A stretch of 15,142 bases of DNA from Sphingobacteriaceae bacterium UBA2059. Lineage in GTDB: Bacteria > Bacteroidota > Bacteroidia > Sphingobacteriales > Sphingobacteriaceae. Location of the stretch: positions 183,848-198,989 of the forward strand of contig DDAL01000008.1 of the NCBI GenBank assembly GCA_002332615.1, read 5' to 3'. The notes below the pieces were generated by a model. That model had not been told where the DNA came from and ran no database searches. It was given only the letters and a program-made list of their open reading frames with translations. Every line of letters begins with the position of its first letter. Position 1 is the stretch's first letter. Shown here one piece after another: positions 7,283 through 13,943 of this stretch. Made by a program: the position numbers and the translations under genes.

Positions 7283-7311
7283 ATTCGTTCCTAATTCGTT
7301 AAAAATTCTTT
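7283..7311 (+). repeat. Three ATTC(G/T)TT copies at 11-base spacing
   Basis: ATTCGTT at 7283-7289, ATTCGTT at 7294-7300 and ATTCTTT at 7305-7311 are exactly 11 bases apart, about one helical turn, and fill most of the 39-base gap between the second YeeE gene and the reductase. It could be a protein-binding array, part of an internal promoter, or chance in an AT-rich gap. Confidence 0.5.
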
Positions 7312-7321
7312 ATCCTTATAT

Positions 7322-9028
7322 ATGAAATACATTATTGTAGGCGCCGTTGCAGGAGGCGCCAGCGCGGCTGCCAGGCTTAGAAGGCTTGACGAGCATGCCA
7401 GCATTCTGTTGTTTGAAAAAGGCGAATACATTTCGTACGCCAACTGCGGCCTGCCTTATTACATCGGCGATATTATCAAAGAGCGCAATAAGCTGCTGGT
7501 ACAAACAGCTGCTTCTTTTGGCGGGCGCTTTAATGTTGATGTGCGGGTGCGCACCGAAATAATTTCTATAGACAGGGCAGCCAAAACGGTTACCGCGCTG
7601 GATCATACAAGCGGCAAGCAGTATACCGAGCGTTACGATAAGCTGGTGCTTTCGCCAGGGGCCGAGCCCATACGCCCGCCTTTGCCCGGGATAGGGCTTG
7701 AGGGCATTTTTACCCTGCGCAATGTAAACGACATGGACTATATAAAGTCCTACCTTGCCAGCCGCGATATGAAAAAAGCAGTGGTGGTGGGCGCGGGCTT
7801 TATTGGCATTGAAATGGCAGAAAACCTGCATGAGCTGGGCCTGGAGGTAAGCATTGTTGAAATGCAAAACCAGGTGCTTGCGCCAGTAGATTATTCTATT
7901 GCTGCCATAGCCCAGCAGCATATACGCTCAAAAGGAGTAGAGCTGAGGCTTAACAGCGCAGTGGCGGGCTTTGAAGCTAAAGGCAGCCAGCTTTTAGTGC
8001 GGCTGGATGATGCCGCGGCACTGGAGGCCGATATAGTAATACTTTCTATCGGTGTGCGGGCAGATACGCGCCTGGCTGCCGCAGCCGGCCTGGAAGTAGG
8101 CGAGGCAAGAGGCATTAAGGTTAATGAATATTTACAAACTTCAGATCCTGATATTTATGCCGTGGGCGATGCCATTGAGTTTCCCAACCCCCTATCGGGC
8201 AAGCCTGTGGTTACTTACCTTGCCGGACCGGCCAATAAGCAGGGCCGCATTTGTGCCGATAACATTGCCGGTGGCGGGCGCCGCAGCTATAAAGGATCGG
8301 TTAACACGGCCATTGTTAAAGTATTTGACCTTACGGTAGCAGCTGCCGGAATGGCTGTTAAACTACTGCAGGCCAATGCTATACCTCACATAGTTTCTAC
8401 TCTGCATGCGGGCTCGCATGCAGGCTATTATCCGGGTGCCCAGCAAATGACCATACAAATTGCGTTCGCACCGCAAAGCGGGCGGCTCTTAAGCGCTCAG
8501 ATCGTTGGGCGCGATGGGGTAGACAAGCGTATGGATGTATTTTCGCATATGATACAAACAGGGCAGACCGTGTATGACCTTGCTGAGTTTGAACAGGCCT
8601 ATGCGCCTCCGTATTCATCAGCCAAAGACCCGGTAAACATGTCGGGCTTTGTGGCCGAAAATATACTTGAGGGACGGGTAAAGATGTTTTACTGGAATGA
8701 AATTGATTCCCGCTCGCCCAATGCCCTTCTGGTGGATGTGCGCACTCCTGCAGAGTTTAGCAGGGGAACCATTGATAATGCGCTTAACATTCCGGTGGAC
8801 GACCTGAGAGAACGCATTGAAGAAATTCCGGCAGATAAGGAAGTTATGATCTTTTGCCAGCAGGGAATGAGGGGCTACCTTGCCCACAGGGTGCTGCAGC
8901 AGCAGGGCATCAGCAACGTGGTTAACCTATCGGGCGGTTACCAGCTTTGGAAAACCGCCTCTGAAGAGTATGCCCTGCTAAACAACAAGAATCAACACAT
9001 TTTGCAACAGGAGTTGTTACCTAGATAG
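7322..9028 (+). CDS. CoA-disulfide reductase fused to rhodanese (NAD(P)H-dependent persulfide reductase type)
   Basis: 568 residues. Residues 1-450 are a FAD/NAD-linked disulfide reductase: FAD-binding VGAVAGGASAAARL (6-19), a single redox-active Cys C42 in SYANCGLPYYIG, NAD(P)H-binding VGAGFIGIE (156-164), the second FAD motif YAVGDAIE (279-286), and the dimer domain with VVTYLAGPANKQGR (296-309). Residues about 465-548 are a rhodanese domain with catalytic C512 in the loop CQQGMRG. Known proteins with this order reduce CoA-disulfide, CoA-persulfide and polysulfide: rhodanese takes up sulfane sulfur and C42 of the reductase releases it as sulfide. All catalytic residues are present. It sits directly after the YeeE pair and 23 bases before the cupin, as expected for a step handling imported or excess sulfane sulfur. 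A general NADH oxidase role is less likely given the rhodanese. Confidence 0.95.
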   Translation: MKYIIVGAVAGGASAAARLRRLDEHASILLFEKGEYISYANCGLPYYIGDIIKERNKLLVQTAASFGGRFNVDVRVRTEIISIDRAAKTVTALDHTSGKQYTERYDKLVLSPGAEPIRPPLPGIGLEGIFTLRNVNDMDYIKSYLASRDMKKAVVVGAGFIGIEMAENLHELGLEVSIVEMQNQVLAPVDYSIAAIAQQHIRSKGVELRLNSAVAGFEAKGSQLLVRLDDAAALEADIVILSIGVRADTRLAAAAGLEVGEARGIKVNEYLQTSDPDIYAVGDAIEFPNPLSGKPVVTYLAGPANKQGRICADNIAGGGRRSYKGSVNTAIVKVFDLTVAAAGMAVKLLQANAIPHIVSTLHAGSHAGYYPGAQQMTIQIAFAPQSGRLLSAQIVGRDGVDKRMDVFSHMIQTGQTVYDLAEFEQAYAPPYSSAKDPVNMSGFVAENILEGRVKMFYWNEIDSRSPNALLVDVRTPAEFSRGTIDNALNIPVDDLRERIEEIPADKEVMIFCQQGMRGYLAHRVLQQQGISNVVNLSGGYQLWKTASEEYALLNNKNQHILQQELLPR

Positions 9029-9051
9029 AACAAAATTAAAATACTATAGTT

Positions 9052-9450
9052 ATGAAAGGTTATCACAATAACATTGAAGAGGAAACCCTGGCTAACGACA
9101 ATTTCCGCAAAGTGCTTTATACCGCGCAGCACATGCAGCTGGTGCTTATGTCTTTAAAGCCGGGCGAGGAAATAGGCGAGGAAGTACACCCTGAACATGA
9201 TCAGTTTTTCAGGTTTGAACAGGGCGAGGGCAAGTGCATTATTGATGGCAATGAGTATAGCGTGACCGACGGAACCGGCATTGTTATACCTGCCGGCGCA
9301 AGGCATAATGTAATTAACACCGGTTCGGAAGAAGCCTTAAAAATGTATACCTTATACGGCCCTTCGCATCATAAAGACGGCATAGTGCGCAAAACCCGCC
9401 AGGAAGCTATGGATGATGATCCTGACTTTGACGGCCAGACAAGCGAATAG
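9052..9450 (+). CDS. Small single-domain cupin protein
   Basis: 132 residues, predicted cytoplasmic. A single cupin_2 barrel is visible: motif 1 GEEVHPEHDQFFRFEQGEG (42-60; H46, H49 and E56 as likely metal ligands) and motif 2 IPAGARHNVIN (79-89; H85). The acidic C-terminus (EAMDDDPDFDGQ) is probably flexible. Very similar small cupins are widespread and mostly without a proven role; they bind a metal and may act as isomerases, dioxygenases or binding proteins. It follows the reductase-rhodanese gene by 23 bases and precedes a strong terminator, so it is probably the last gene of the sulfur cluster. A sulfur-related function is suggested only by position. Confidence 0.88.
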   Translation: MKGYHNNIEEETLANDNFRKVLYTAQHMQLVLMSLKPGEEIGEEVHPEHDQFFRFEQGEGKCIIDGNEYSVTDGTGIVIPAGARHNVINTGSEEALKMYTLYGPSHHKDGIVRKTRQEAMDDDPDFDGQTSE

Positions 9451-9472
9451 GCGCCTGACAACAATACTGTTT

Positions 9473-9514
9473 AAAGCCTCCTGCCGGTTAGCTCCGCGGG
9501 AGGCTTTGTTTTTT
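9473..9514 (+). terminator. Rho-independent terminator after the cupin gene
   Basis: AAAGCCTCC (9473-9481) pairs with GGAGGCTTT (9499-9507). The stem extends to 12 pairs with one G-T wobble and is followed by GTTTTTT. It ends the YeeE-reductase-cupin transcript. Confidence 0.92.
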
Positions 9515-9600
9515 AGTGCAAGGCTAAAGCTTATGGTATATCCTAATTTGATGCAGGCAATATTTTTTTGTTTAGTATATTGCTTACAGAAAGGAAAATT

Positions 9601-10587
9601 ATGCATCGTATCGTACTCACTTGCCTGGCTGTACTTAGCCTTACCGCCTGCTCCACCTTTAAAAACCACCACTCTGAAAAACAAACTTCCGGAAACCCTC
9701 TTTTTCAAGGGTGGTATGCCGACCCTGAAGGAATTGTGTTTAACAAAACGTACTGGATCTATCCTACTTATTCGGCCCCTTACGAAAAGCAGGTTTTCTT
9801 TGATGCTTTTTCATCCAAAGACCTGGTTAACTGGAAGAAGCACCCCCGGGTGATGGATACATCGGGGGTTAAGTGGGCCCATAAAGCTGTATGGGCGCCT
9901 GCTATTGTAAAAAAAGACCGTAAATACTATTTGTTTTTCGGAGCGAACGACATCCAAAGCAATAAGGAAAGCGGAGGTATTGGCGTGGCTGTGGCCAGCC
10001 GGCCCCAGGGTCCTTTCAAAGATCTGATTGGAAAACCTTTGATAGATAAGTTTCATAATGGCGCTCAGCCCATTGACCAGTTTGTTTTTAAAAACAAGGA
10101 CGGTCGGTACTATATTATCTACGGTGGCTGGAAACACTGCAATATTGCTATGCTCAACGATTCGTTTACAGGCCTGGTGCCTTTTGATGATGGTTCTATT
10201 TTTAAGGAAATAACGCCCGAAGGGTATGTTGAAGGTCCTTTTATGTTTATGCGCAACGGCAAGTACTACTTTATGTGGTCTGAAGGTGGCTGGACAGGGC
10301 CGGATTATTCGGTTGCCTATGCCATAGCCGACAGCCCTATGGGGCCTTTTAAACGTATAGATAAGATATTACAGCAAGACAAAGCTGTAGCTACCGGAGC
10401 CGGCCATCACTCGGTAATGCATAATGCAAGGAGCAACAACTGGTACATTGTTTATCATCGCCGGCCTTTATCTGAAACGAATGGCAATCACCGGGTTAGC
10501 TGCATTGAAAAAATGGAGTTTGACGAGCAGGGCCACATAAAACCTGTTAAGCTTAGCTTTGAAGGGGTAGGCATGGACAGGCTGTAA
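9601..10587 (+). CDS. Glycoside hydrolase family 43 lipoprotein
   Basis: 328 residues from ATG at 9601, chosen because AGAAAGGAAA lies just upstream and the signal peptide then starts normally; the frame extends back only to a TTG at 9568. The lipobox is LTAC with lipidated C17, so it is probably attached to a membrane surface. GH43 five-bladed propeller residues are visible: the catalytic base D41 in WYADPEG, D159 in QPIDQFVF as the pKa modulator, and the general acid E211 in EGPFMF; GHHS (268-271) carries the His commonly found near the metal site. Repeated strand motifs such as RKYYLFF and KYYFMW support the fold. Family members cleave alpha-arabinofuranosides or beta-xylosides; specificity cannot be read here. 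No SusC/SusD or other carbohydrate genes adjoin it, so it is not obviously part of a utilisation locus. Confidence 0.9.
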   Translation: MHRIVLTCLAVLSLTACSTFKNHHSEKQTSGNPLFQGWYADPEGIVFNKTYWIYPTYSAPYEKQVFFDAFSSKDLVNWKKHPRVMDTSGVKWAHKAVWAPAIVKKDRKYYLFFGANDIQSNKESGGIGVAVASRPQGPFKDLIGKPLIDKFHNGAQPIDQFVFKNKDGRYYIIYGGWKHCNIAMLNDSFTGLVPFDDGSIFKEITPEGYVEGPFMFMRNGKYYFMWSEGGWTGPDYSVAYAIADSPMGPFKRIDKILQQDKAVATGAGHHSVMHNARSNNWYIVYHRRPLSETNGNHRVSCIEKMEFDEQGHIKPVKLSFEGVGMDRL

Positions 10588-10617
10588 ATAAAAAAGCCAT
10601 GCAAATGCTGCATGGCT
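10586..10617 (-). terminator. Terminator of the DUF4397 gene
   Basis: AGCCATGCA (10595-10603) and TGCATGGCT (10609-10617) form a perfect 9-bp stem with a 5-base loop. On the minus strand it is followed by a run of T (the complement of the A-rich 10588-10595). It lies about 30 bases after the minus-strand gene and has no T-run on the plus side, so it mainly serves the lipoprotein gene. Confidence 0.85.
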
Positions 10618-10646
10618 CATCACAAAAGGGGTGGTAGATAGTATTG

Positions 10647-11351
10647 TTATGGTTTTGCGTTGGTAAACAGCTTAGCACGTATCTTCTCTGCCTCAACGGT
10701 ACTCTTTGCAGACCCGCCTACCCATATAGTATAGATACCTCCGGCTACTATTTCCTGATCTTTCAGCGTAGCAATAACTTTTTTGCTGGCATCCATAACA
10801 TCAAAAGATGCTTTTTTACCGTCTATTTCTACAAATTTGGTAGCGGTTTTAAATGCCTCATCAGTAAAAAGAGGCTGCTCGCCTGTTTTCGCAAGGCTTA
10901 ACTTATCGCCATCATGAGATAAGTTAATAAAACGCACTTTGGCTTTACCTGATGCAGGATTGCCTGTGGTATCGGTAACCAATACGTATTCAGCCGCTTC
11001 TTTGGTATTGGCCAGAAACAGCGAATAGTACTTCATTTCGATTATTGAAACCGCCTTTTTAAGCACAGACTTTCCGTCTTTAGTACTTACCTCAATCACT
11101 CTTTCGCCTGCAAGTGCGTTAAAATAGCCCAGTCCCTGCATAAAGCCTACAGGCTTTGTATTCAGCTTTTGTGCATCGATGGTAATATTAACCGAGTCGG
11201 CATCTGGAGAAGCATGAAAAATGGAAAGCGCAGCTACACTTGGCTGCGGGGTGTCGTCATCATCGCAAGATGCCATAAAGCCTAATGCCAGACATAGGGA
11301 AACTGCGGTTAGAGCCTTTTTTGCGTTCATTTTTAAGTTGTAAAATTTCAT
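10647..11351 (-). CDS. DUF4397 domain lipoprotein
   Basis: 234 residues from ATG at 11351, the first ATG of the frame; the open frame beyond it begins with TTG at 11408 and overlaps the promoter region. A second ATG at 11330 would remove 7 residues. The lipobox FMASC gives lipidated C29, followed by acidic DDDD, which in Bacteroidota can affect surface export. The rest fits DUF4397, a beta-rich repeat family: LSIFHASPDADSVNITID begins the first repeat, and KVRFINLSHDGDKLSL begins the second. No catalytic motif is seen and the biochemical role of the family is not established. It is divergent from the ECF sigma gene and has a copy of the same bipartite promoter-like motif upstream, so I infer it is a target of that sigma factor. 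Confidence 0.88.
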   Translation of the reverse strand: MKFYNLKMNAKKALTAVSLCLALGFMASCDDDDTPQPSVAALSIFHASPDADSVNITIDAQKLNTKPVGFMQGLGYFNALAGERVIEVSTKDGKSVLKKAVSIIEMKYYSLFLANTKEAAEYVLVTDTTGNPASGKAKVRFINLSHDGDKLSLAKTGEQPLFTDEAFKTATKFVEIDGKKASFDVMDASKKVIATLKDQEIVAGGIYTIWVGGSAKSTVEAEKIRAKLFTNAKP

Positions 11352-11389
11352 ACGTTTAGTTTTTGTTAATAAATATCTTTTGATGCCAT

Positions 11390-11417
11390 AACACTGCCGG
11401 GAGGGCAAACGCTACAA
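11390..11417 (-). promoter_or_regulatory. Candidate sigma-dependent promoter of the DUF4397 gene
   Basis: Read on the minus strand: TTGTAGCGTT (11417-11408), 13 bases, then GTGTT (11394-11390), 38 bases before the ATG. It matches the copy upstream of the sigma gene at all of TTGTAGC, the following TT and GTGTT, with identical spacing. The spacing suits -35/-10 elements. Functional assignment is inference. Confidence 0.6.
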
Positions 11418-11447
11418 CTATTTTTATTTTTAATTTAAGACCTTAGC

Positions 11448-11475
11448 TTGTAGCATTATAGCAAACCAACGTGTT
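11448..11475 (+). promoter_or_regulatory. Candidate autoregulated promoter of the ECF sigma operon
   Basis: TTGTAGCATT (11448-11457), 13 bases, then GTGTT (11471-11475), 35 bases before the GTG start. It is the mirror partner of the motif upstream of DUF4397; the two form a GCTACAA...TTGTAGC inverted pair around a 30-base AT-rich core. ECF sigma factors commonly transcribe their own operon, which fits. Confidence 0.6.
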
Positions 11476-11510
11476 TTATATACAGAAGCAGTTAAGCGAT
11501 CAAGGAAGGT

Positions 11511-12092
11511 GTGAAAATTAAGAATGATATTCTGGTAGATATCATCCGGGGTCTTAAATCGGGAGATAAGCGCTTGAAGGAGCGCATTTACAAATACTAC
11601 TGGGGGTATTTGATGGGAGTTGCTGTGCGCTATCTTTCGGACCGGGACCTTGCAAGAGAAGTAGTGAACGATAGTTTTATGAAAGCCTTTAATACGCTGG
11701 ACCGCTTTACATACCTTGAAGGGGATGATTTTAACCGCATGTTTAAGGCATGGCTTGCAAAAATAACGGTAAGAACGGCTTTGAATGAATTAAGAAAGCG
11801 AAAAATGGCGCTTTACAGCGATAATTTAAGCGAAGACTACGACCAGGGCTATGTGGATACCAACTTCGACAGGTTGAATGTGGAAGCCATTTTAGGCATG
11901 CTTGACCAATTGACCCCGGTGCACAAAGCTGTTTTTAATCTTTATGAAATAGAGGGTTACAGTCATGACGAAATCGGAGAGCTGTTACACATATCAAGCA
12001 GCTCAAGCAGGGTTTATCTGGGCAGGGCTAAGGACAAATTAAGAAAATTATATCATGAGTCATTTGGGGAGGTAGGATATGGCATACGATAA
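11511..12092 (+). CDS. ECF-type RNA polymerase sigma factor
   Basis: 193 residues. The start is GTG at 11511 with AAGGAAGG (11502-11509) immediately upstream; there is no in-frame ATG nearby. Sigma region 2 covers about 24-97 (DLAREVVNDSFMKAF at 47-61, then WLAKITVRTALNELRK), and region 4 about 124-182, with a helix-turn-helix YSHDEIGELLHIS...RVYLGRAKDKLRK. Region 1 and the N-terminal domains of housekeeping sigmas are absent, so this is an ECF sigma. A run of five Ser (162-166) lies at the start of the recognition helix. It overlaps the next gene by 14 bases, the usual arrangement of an ECF sigma with its anti-sigma. It probably transcribes its own operon and the divergent lipoprotein gene (inference from the shared motif). 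Confidence 0.94.
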   Translation: MKIKNDILVDIIRGLKSGDKRLKERIYKYYWGYLMGVAVRYLSDRDLAREVVNDSFMKAFNTLDRFTYLEGDDFNRMFKAWLAKITVRTALNELRKRKMALYSDNLSEDYDQGYVDTNFDRLNVEAILGMLDQLTPVHKAVFNLYEIEGYSHDEIGELLHISSSSSRVYLGRAKDKLRKLYHESFGEVGYGIR

Positions 12093-13251
12093 AGAAGACA
12101 GACTTTTTAACCAACTAAGTGATGCTCTTAAAGAGCACGAGATGCCCTATGAGGAGGGGGAGTGGGAGCGCTTTGTACAGCTGGAAAAGCGCCGTAAGCT
12201 CGTTCCTTTTATAAAAGCGGGAAGCGTTGCTGCTGCATTTGCTTTATTACTTATCTCTTTTTGGCTGTGGAACGTGCCCAAGCATGAAACAGAGATGAAA
12301 CATGCTGCGGCAAAAGGCGCTGATACGCCTGGTTATACCGCACCTTCAACTAAAATTAATGAAACGAAGCCTGAACCGGCTGACTATATGCATATAGCGG
12401 CTACCGCCGGCAAGGCTAAGCCGGCCGCCGCTCTGCACAGCCTTACTGCGGTAGAAAAAAACAGCAAGGGCACGGGGAGTTTACCTGCGTACAACCCACC
12501 GGCAGCAAACACGTATAAAAGCGAGCCAGCTGCCATTAAAGAAAAGCCAAACGAGCATACGGAGTATGCAGGCGTACAAGACGGTAAGCAGGCAACCCAG
12601 GGCTATGCCGAACTGGCAGGCTACTCGCCAGCTAAAAAGACGTCGCTGCTTAAGCTAGGCGTTGAGTTTTCATCGTCCTTAATAAATGATAAAGTAGGTT
12701 TTGGCGCAGGTCTGTTTACAGAAATAGGCTTAAGTAAAAAAATATCGATAAGCACCGGAGCTACTTTTGCACGCGTTAATGCTGCAAATACCTTAGAACG
12801 CGATAATGAAGTTACGAGCATGGCGGCGCAGAAGATAGGGGTAGAAACGAATATCAGCGCTATTGATATACCTCTGGCTATTGTGTACAAAGTAAATGAA
12901 CGGGTTTATACCTCGGTAGGGGTATCTACTATGGCAGTATTGCACGAAGACAGGACCTATAAATACGAGCAGGGCATGAATTCGCTGCGCCAGGAAAGCG
13001 ATTCGCGAACCGGACAGACGGTTTTTGTATCAGAAAAGCAAACTCAGGAGTTTAACAAAAAGGTAGAGAAAGAAAGCTATAAGGGTTTTGGCCAGGTAGG
13101 TTTTCTTAATTTATCCATTGGCACCCGGCAGAACCTGTACAAAAAATCGGATCTGCTTATTGAGCCTTTTCTTAAAATTCCGGTTGGCCCGCCCTCTCAA
13201 AATGAGATAAAGCTGCTTAACGGCGGCATACGAATGAAAATTGCTTTTTAA
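12079..13251 (+). CDS. Predicted dual-membrane-spanning anti-sigma factor with C-terminal outer-membrane beta-barrel
   Basis: 390 residues; ATG at 12079 overlaps the sigma stop by 14 bases and has GGGGAGG at 12066-12072. Order: acidic/basic cytoplasmic segment 1-44 (EGEWERFVQLEKRRK), one transmembrane helix about 47-65 preceded by K/R, a low-complexity A/P/K-rich linker about 67-187, then alternating strands from 190 to 390. I count eight amphipathic strands, the last being NGGIRMKIAF with a terminal Phe, the usual recognition signal of barrel proteins for BAM. There is no cleavable signal peptide. The linker is long enough to cross the periplasm, so one chain could hold the sigma factor inside and a barrel in the outer membrane. 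This order matches the Dma anti-sigma proteins described, as I recall, in Bacteroides thetaiotaomicron. Signal and target genes are unknown. Confidence 0.82.
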   Translation: MAYDKEDRLFNQLSDALKEHEMPYEEGEWERFVQLEKRRKLVPFIKAGSVAAAFALLLISFWLWNVPKHETEMKHAAAKGADTPGYTAPSTKINETKPEPADYMHIAATAGKAKPAAALHSLTAVEKNSKGTGSLPAYNPPAANTYKSEPAAIKEKPNEHTEYAGVQDGKQATQGYAELAGYSPAKKTSLLKLGVEFSSSLINDKVGFGAGLFTEIGLSKKISISTGATFARVNAANTLERDNEVTSMAAQKIGVETNISAIDIPLAIVYKVNERVYTSVGVSTMAVLHEDRTYKYEQGMNSLRQESDSRTGQTVFVSEKQTQEFNKKVEKESYKGFGQVGFLNLSIGTRQNLYKKSDLLIEPFLKIPVGPPSQNEIKLLNGGIRMKIAF

Positions 13252-13264
13252 ACAGCAGAGGGTT

Positions 13265-13942
13265 TTACTGGTTTTTGCGTATAAAGCGTTTGATATCATC
13301 AATGGCGCCAAAAAGTACCAGTATATCGCCCTGGGATACTACGGTGTCTCCGGTGGCTATACCGGTGACGGTTTTAGTGCTATTGCCATCGACAAGGCGC
13401 TCTACGTGTATAGTGCTTAATACAAGTACTTTATATTCGTTTGTAAGATCGGTATCGCCCAGGGTTTTCCCCCAGTATTTATAAGGAGCGAGGGTTTCTA
13501 CTACACTGTACTTTTCGGAAAGCTTAAAAGAGTCGACCACACCTACGCTGTCCAGGCGGAGGGCAAGGCGCTCGGCAGACTCGTGCTCGGGCAATATAAA
13601 TTCGTCCAGATGCATGGCTTCAAGCACAATGCGCTGAAGATCGGAAACGATGCGGCCTATGATGCGCTTTACTTTGAGCTGCTTCAGAAGCGCTGTGGTA
13701 AGCAAAGAAGCCGCTTCATCCTCGCCTATGGCTACAATTACAGCGTCGGCATCGTTTAGAGGCAAGCCGCTTACAGCTTCTATGTTGGTACTGTCGAGAC
13801 AAACGGCATGGGTAATTTTTTCGCGCAGCGGTTCTATCTTGCTCATACTCTTATCAACGCCTATAGCCTCATGGCCCAGTTCGGTGAGCTTAATTGCCAG
13901 TGCACGACCAAAATTACCTAGTCCGAAGATTATAAATTTCAT
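13265..13942 (-). CDS. trkA: TrkA/KtrA-type RCK regulator of potassium uptake
   Basis: 225 residues, the size of single-RCK KtrA-like proteins (E. coli TrkA has two such units and about 458 residues). The N-terminal RCK_N Rossmann domain shows GLGNFG (7-12), D30 at the end of the second strand (adenosine ribose binding), and the VIVAIGEDEAAS segment (68-79). RCK_C follows from about 135 (SVVETLAPYKYWGKTLGD, then GDTVVSQGDILVLFG at 198-212). The protein forms a cytoplasmic ring that gates the membrane subunit in response to nucleotides. ATG at 13942 is one base after the channel gene's TGA, so the two are co-transcribed and probably coupled. It converges on the anti-sigma gene with a 13-base gap and no visible terminator. 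Confidence 0.93.
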   Translation of the reverse strand: MKFIIFGLGNFGRALAIKLTELGHEAIGVDKSMSKIEPLREKITHAVCLDSTNIEAVSGLPLNDADAVIVAIGEDEAASLLTTALLKQLKVKRIIGRIVSDLQRIVLEAMHLDEFILPEHESAERLALRLDSVGVVDSFKLSEKYSVVETLAPYKYWGKTLGDTDLTNEYKVLVLSTIHVERLVDGNSTKTVTGIATGDTVVSQGDILVLFGAIDDIKRFIRKNQ

Positions 13943-13943
13943 A

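Noticed and set aside
8407..8422. Repeated GCATGC words inside the reductase gene
   Set aside because: They encode the conserved HAGSHAG protein segment; the DNA symmetry is a by-product of coding.
13731..13737. A further TTGTAGC word (minus strand) inside trkA
   Set aside because: It is within coding sequence and lacks GTGTT at the fixed spacing, so it does not match the bipartite promoter motif.
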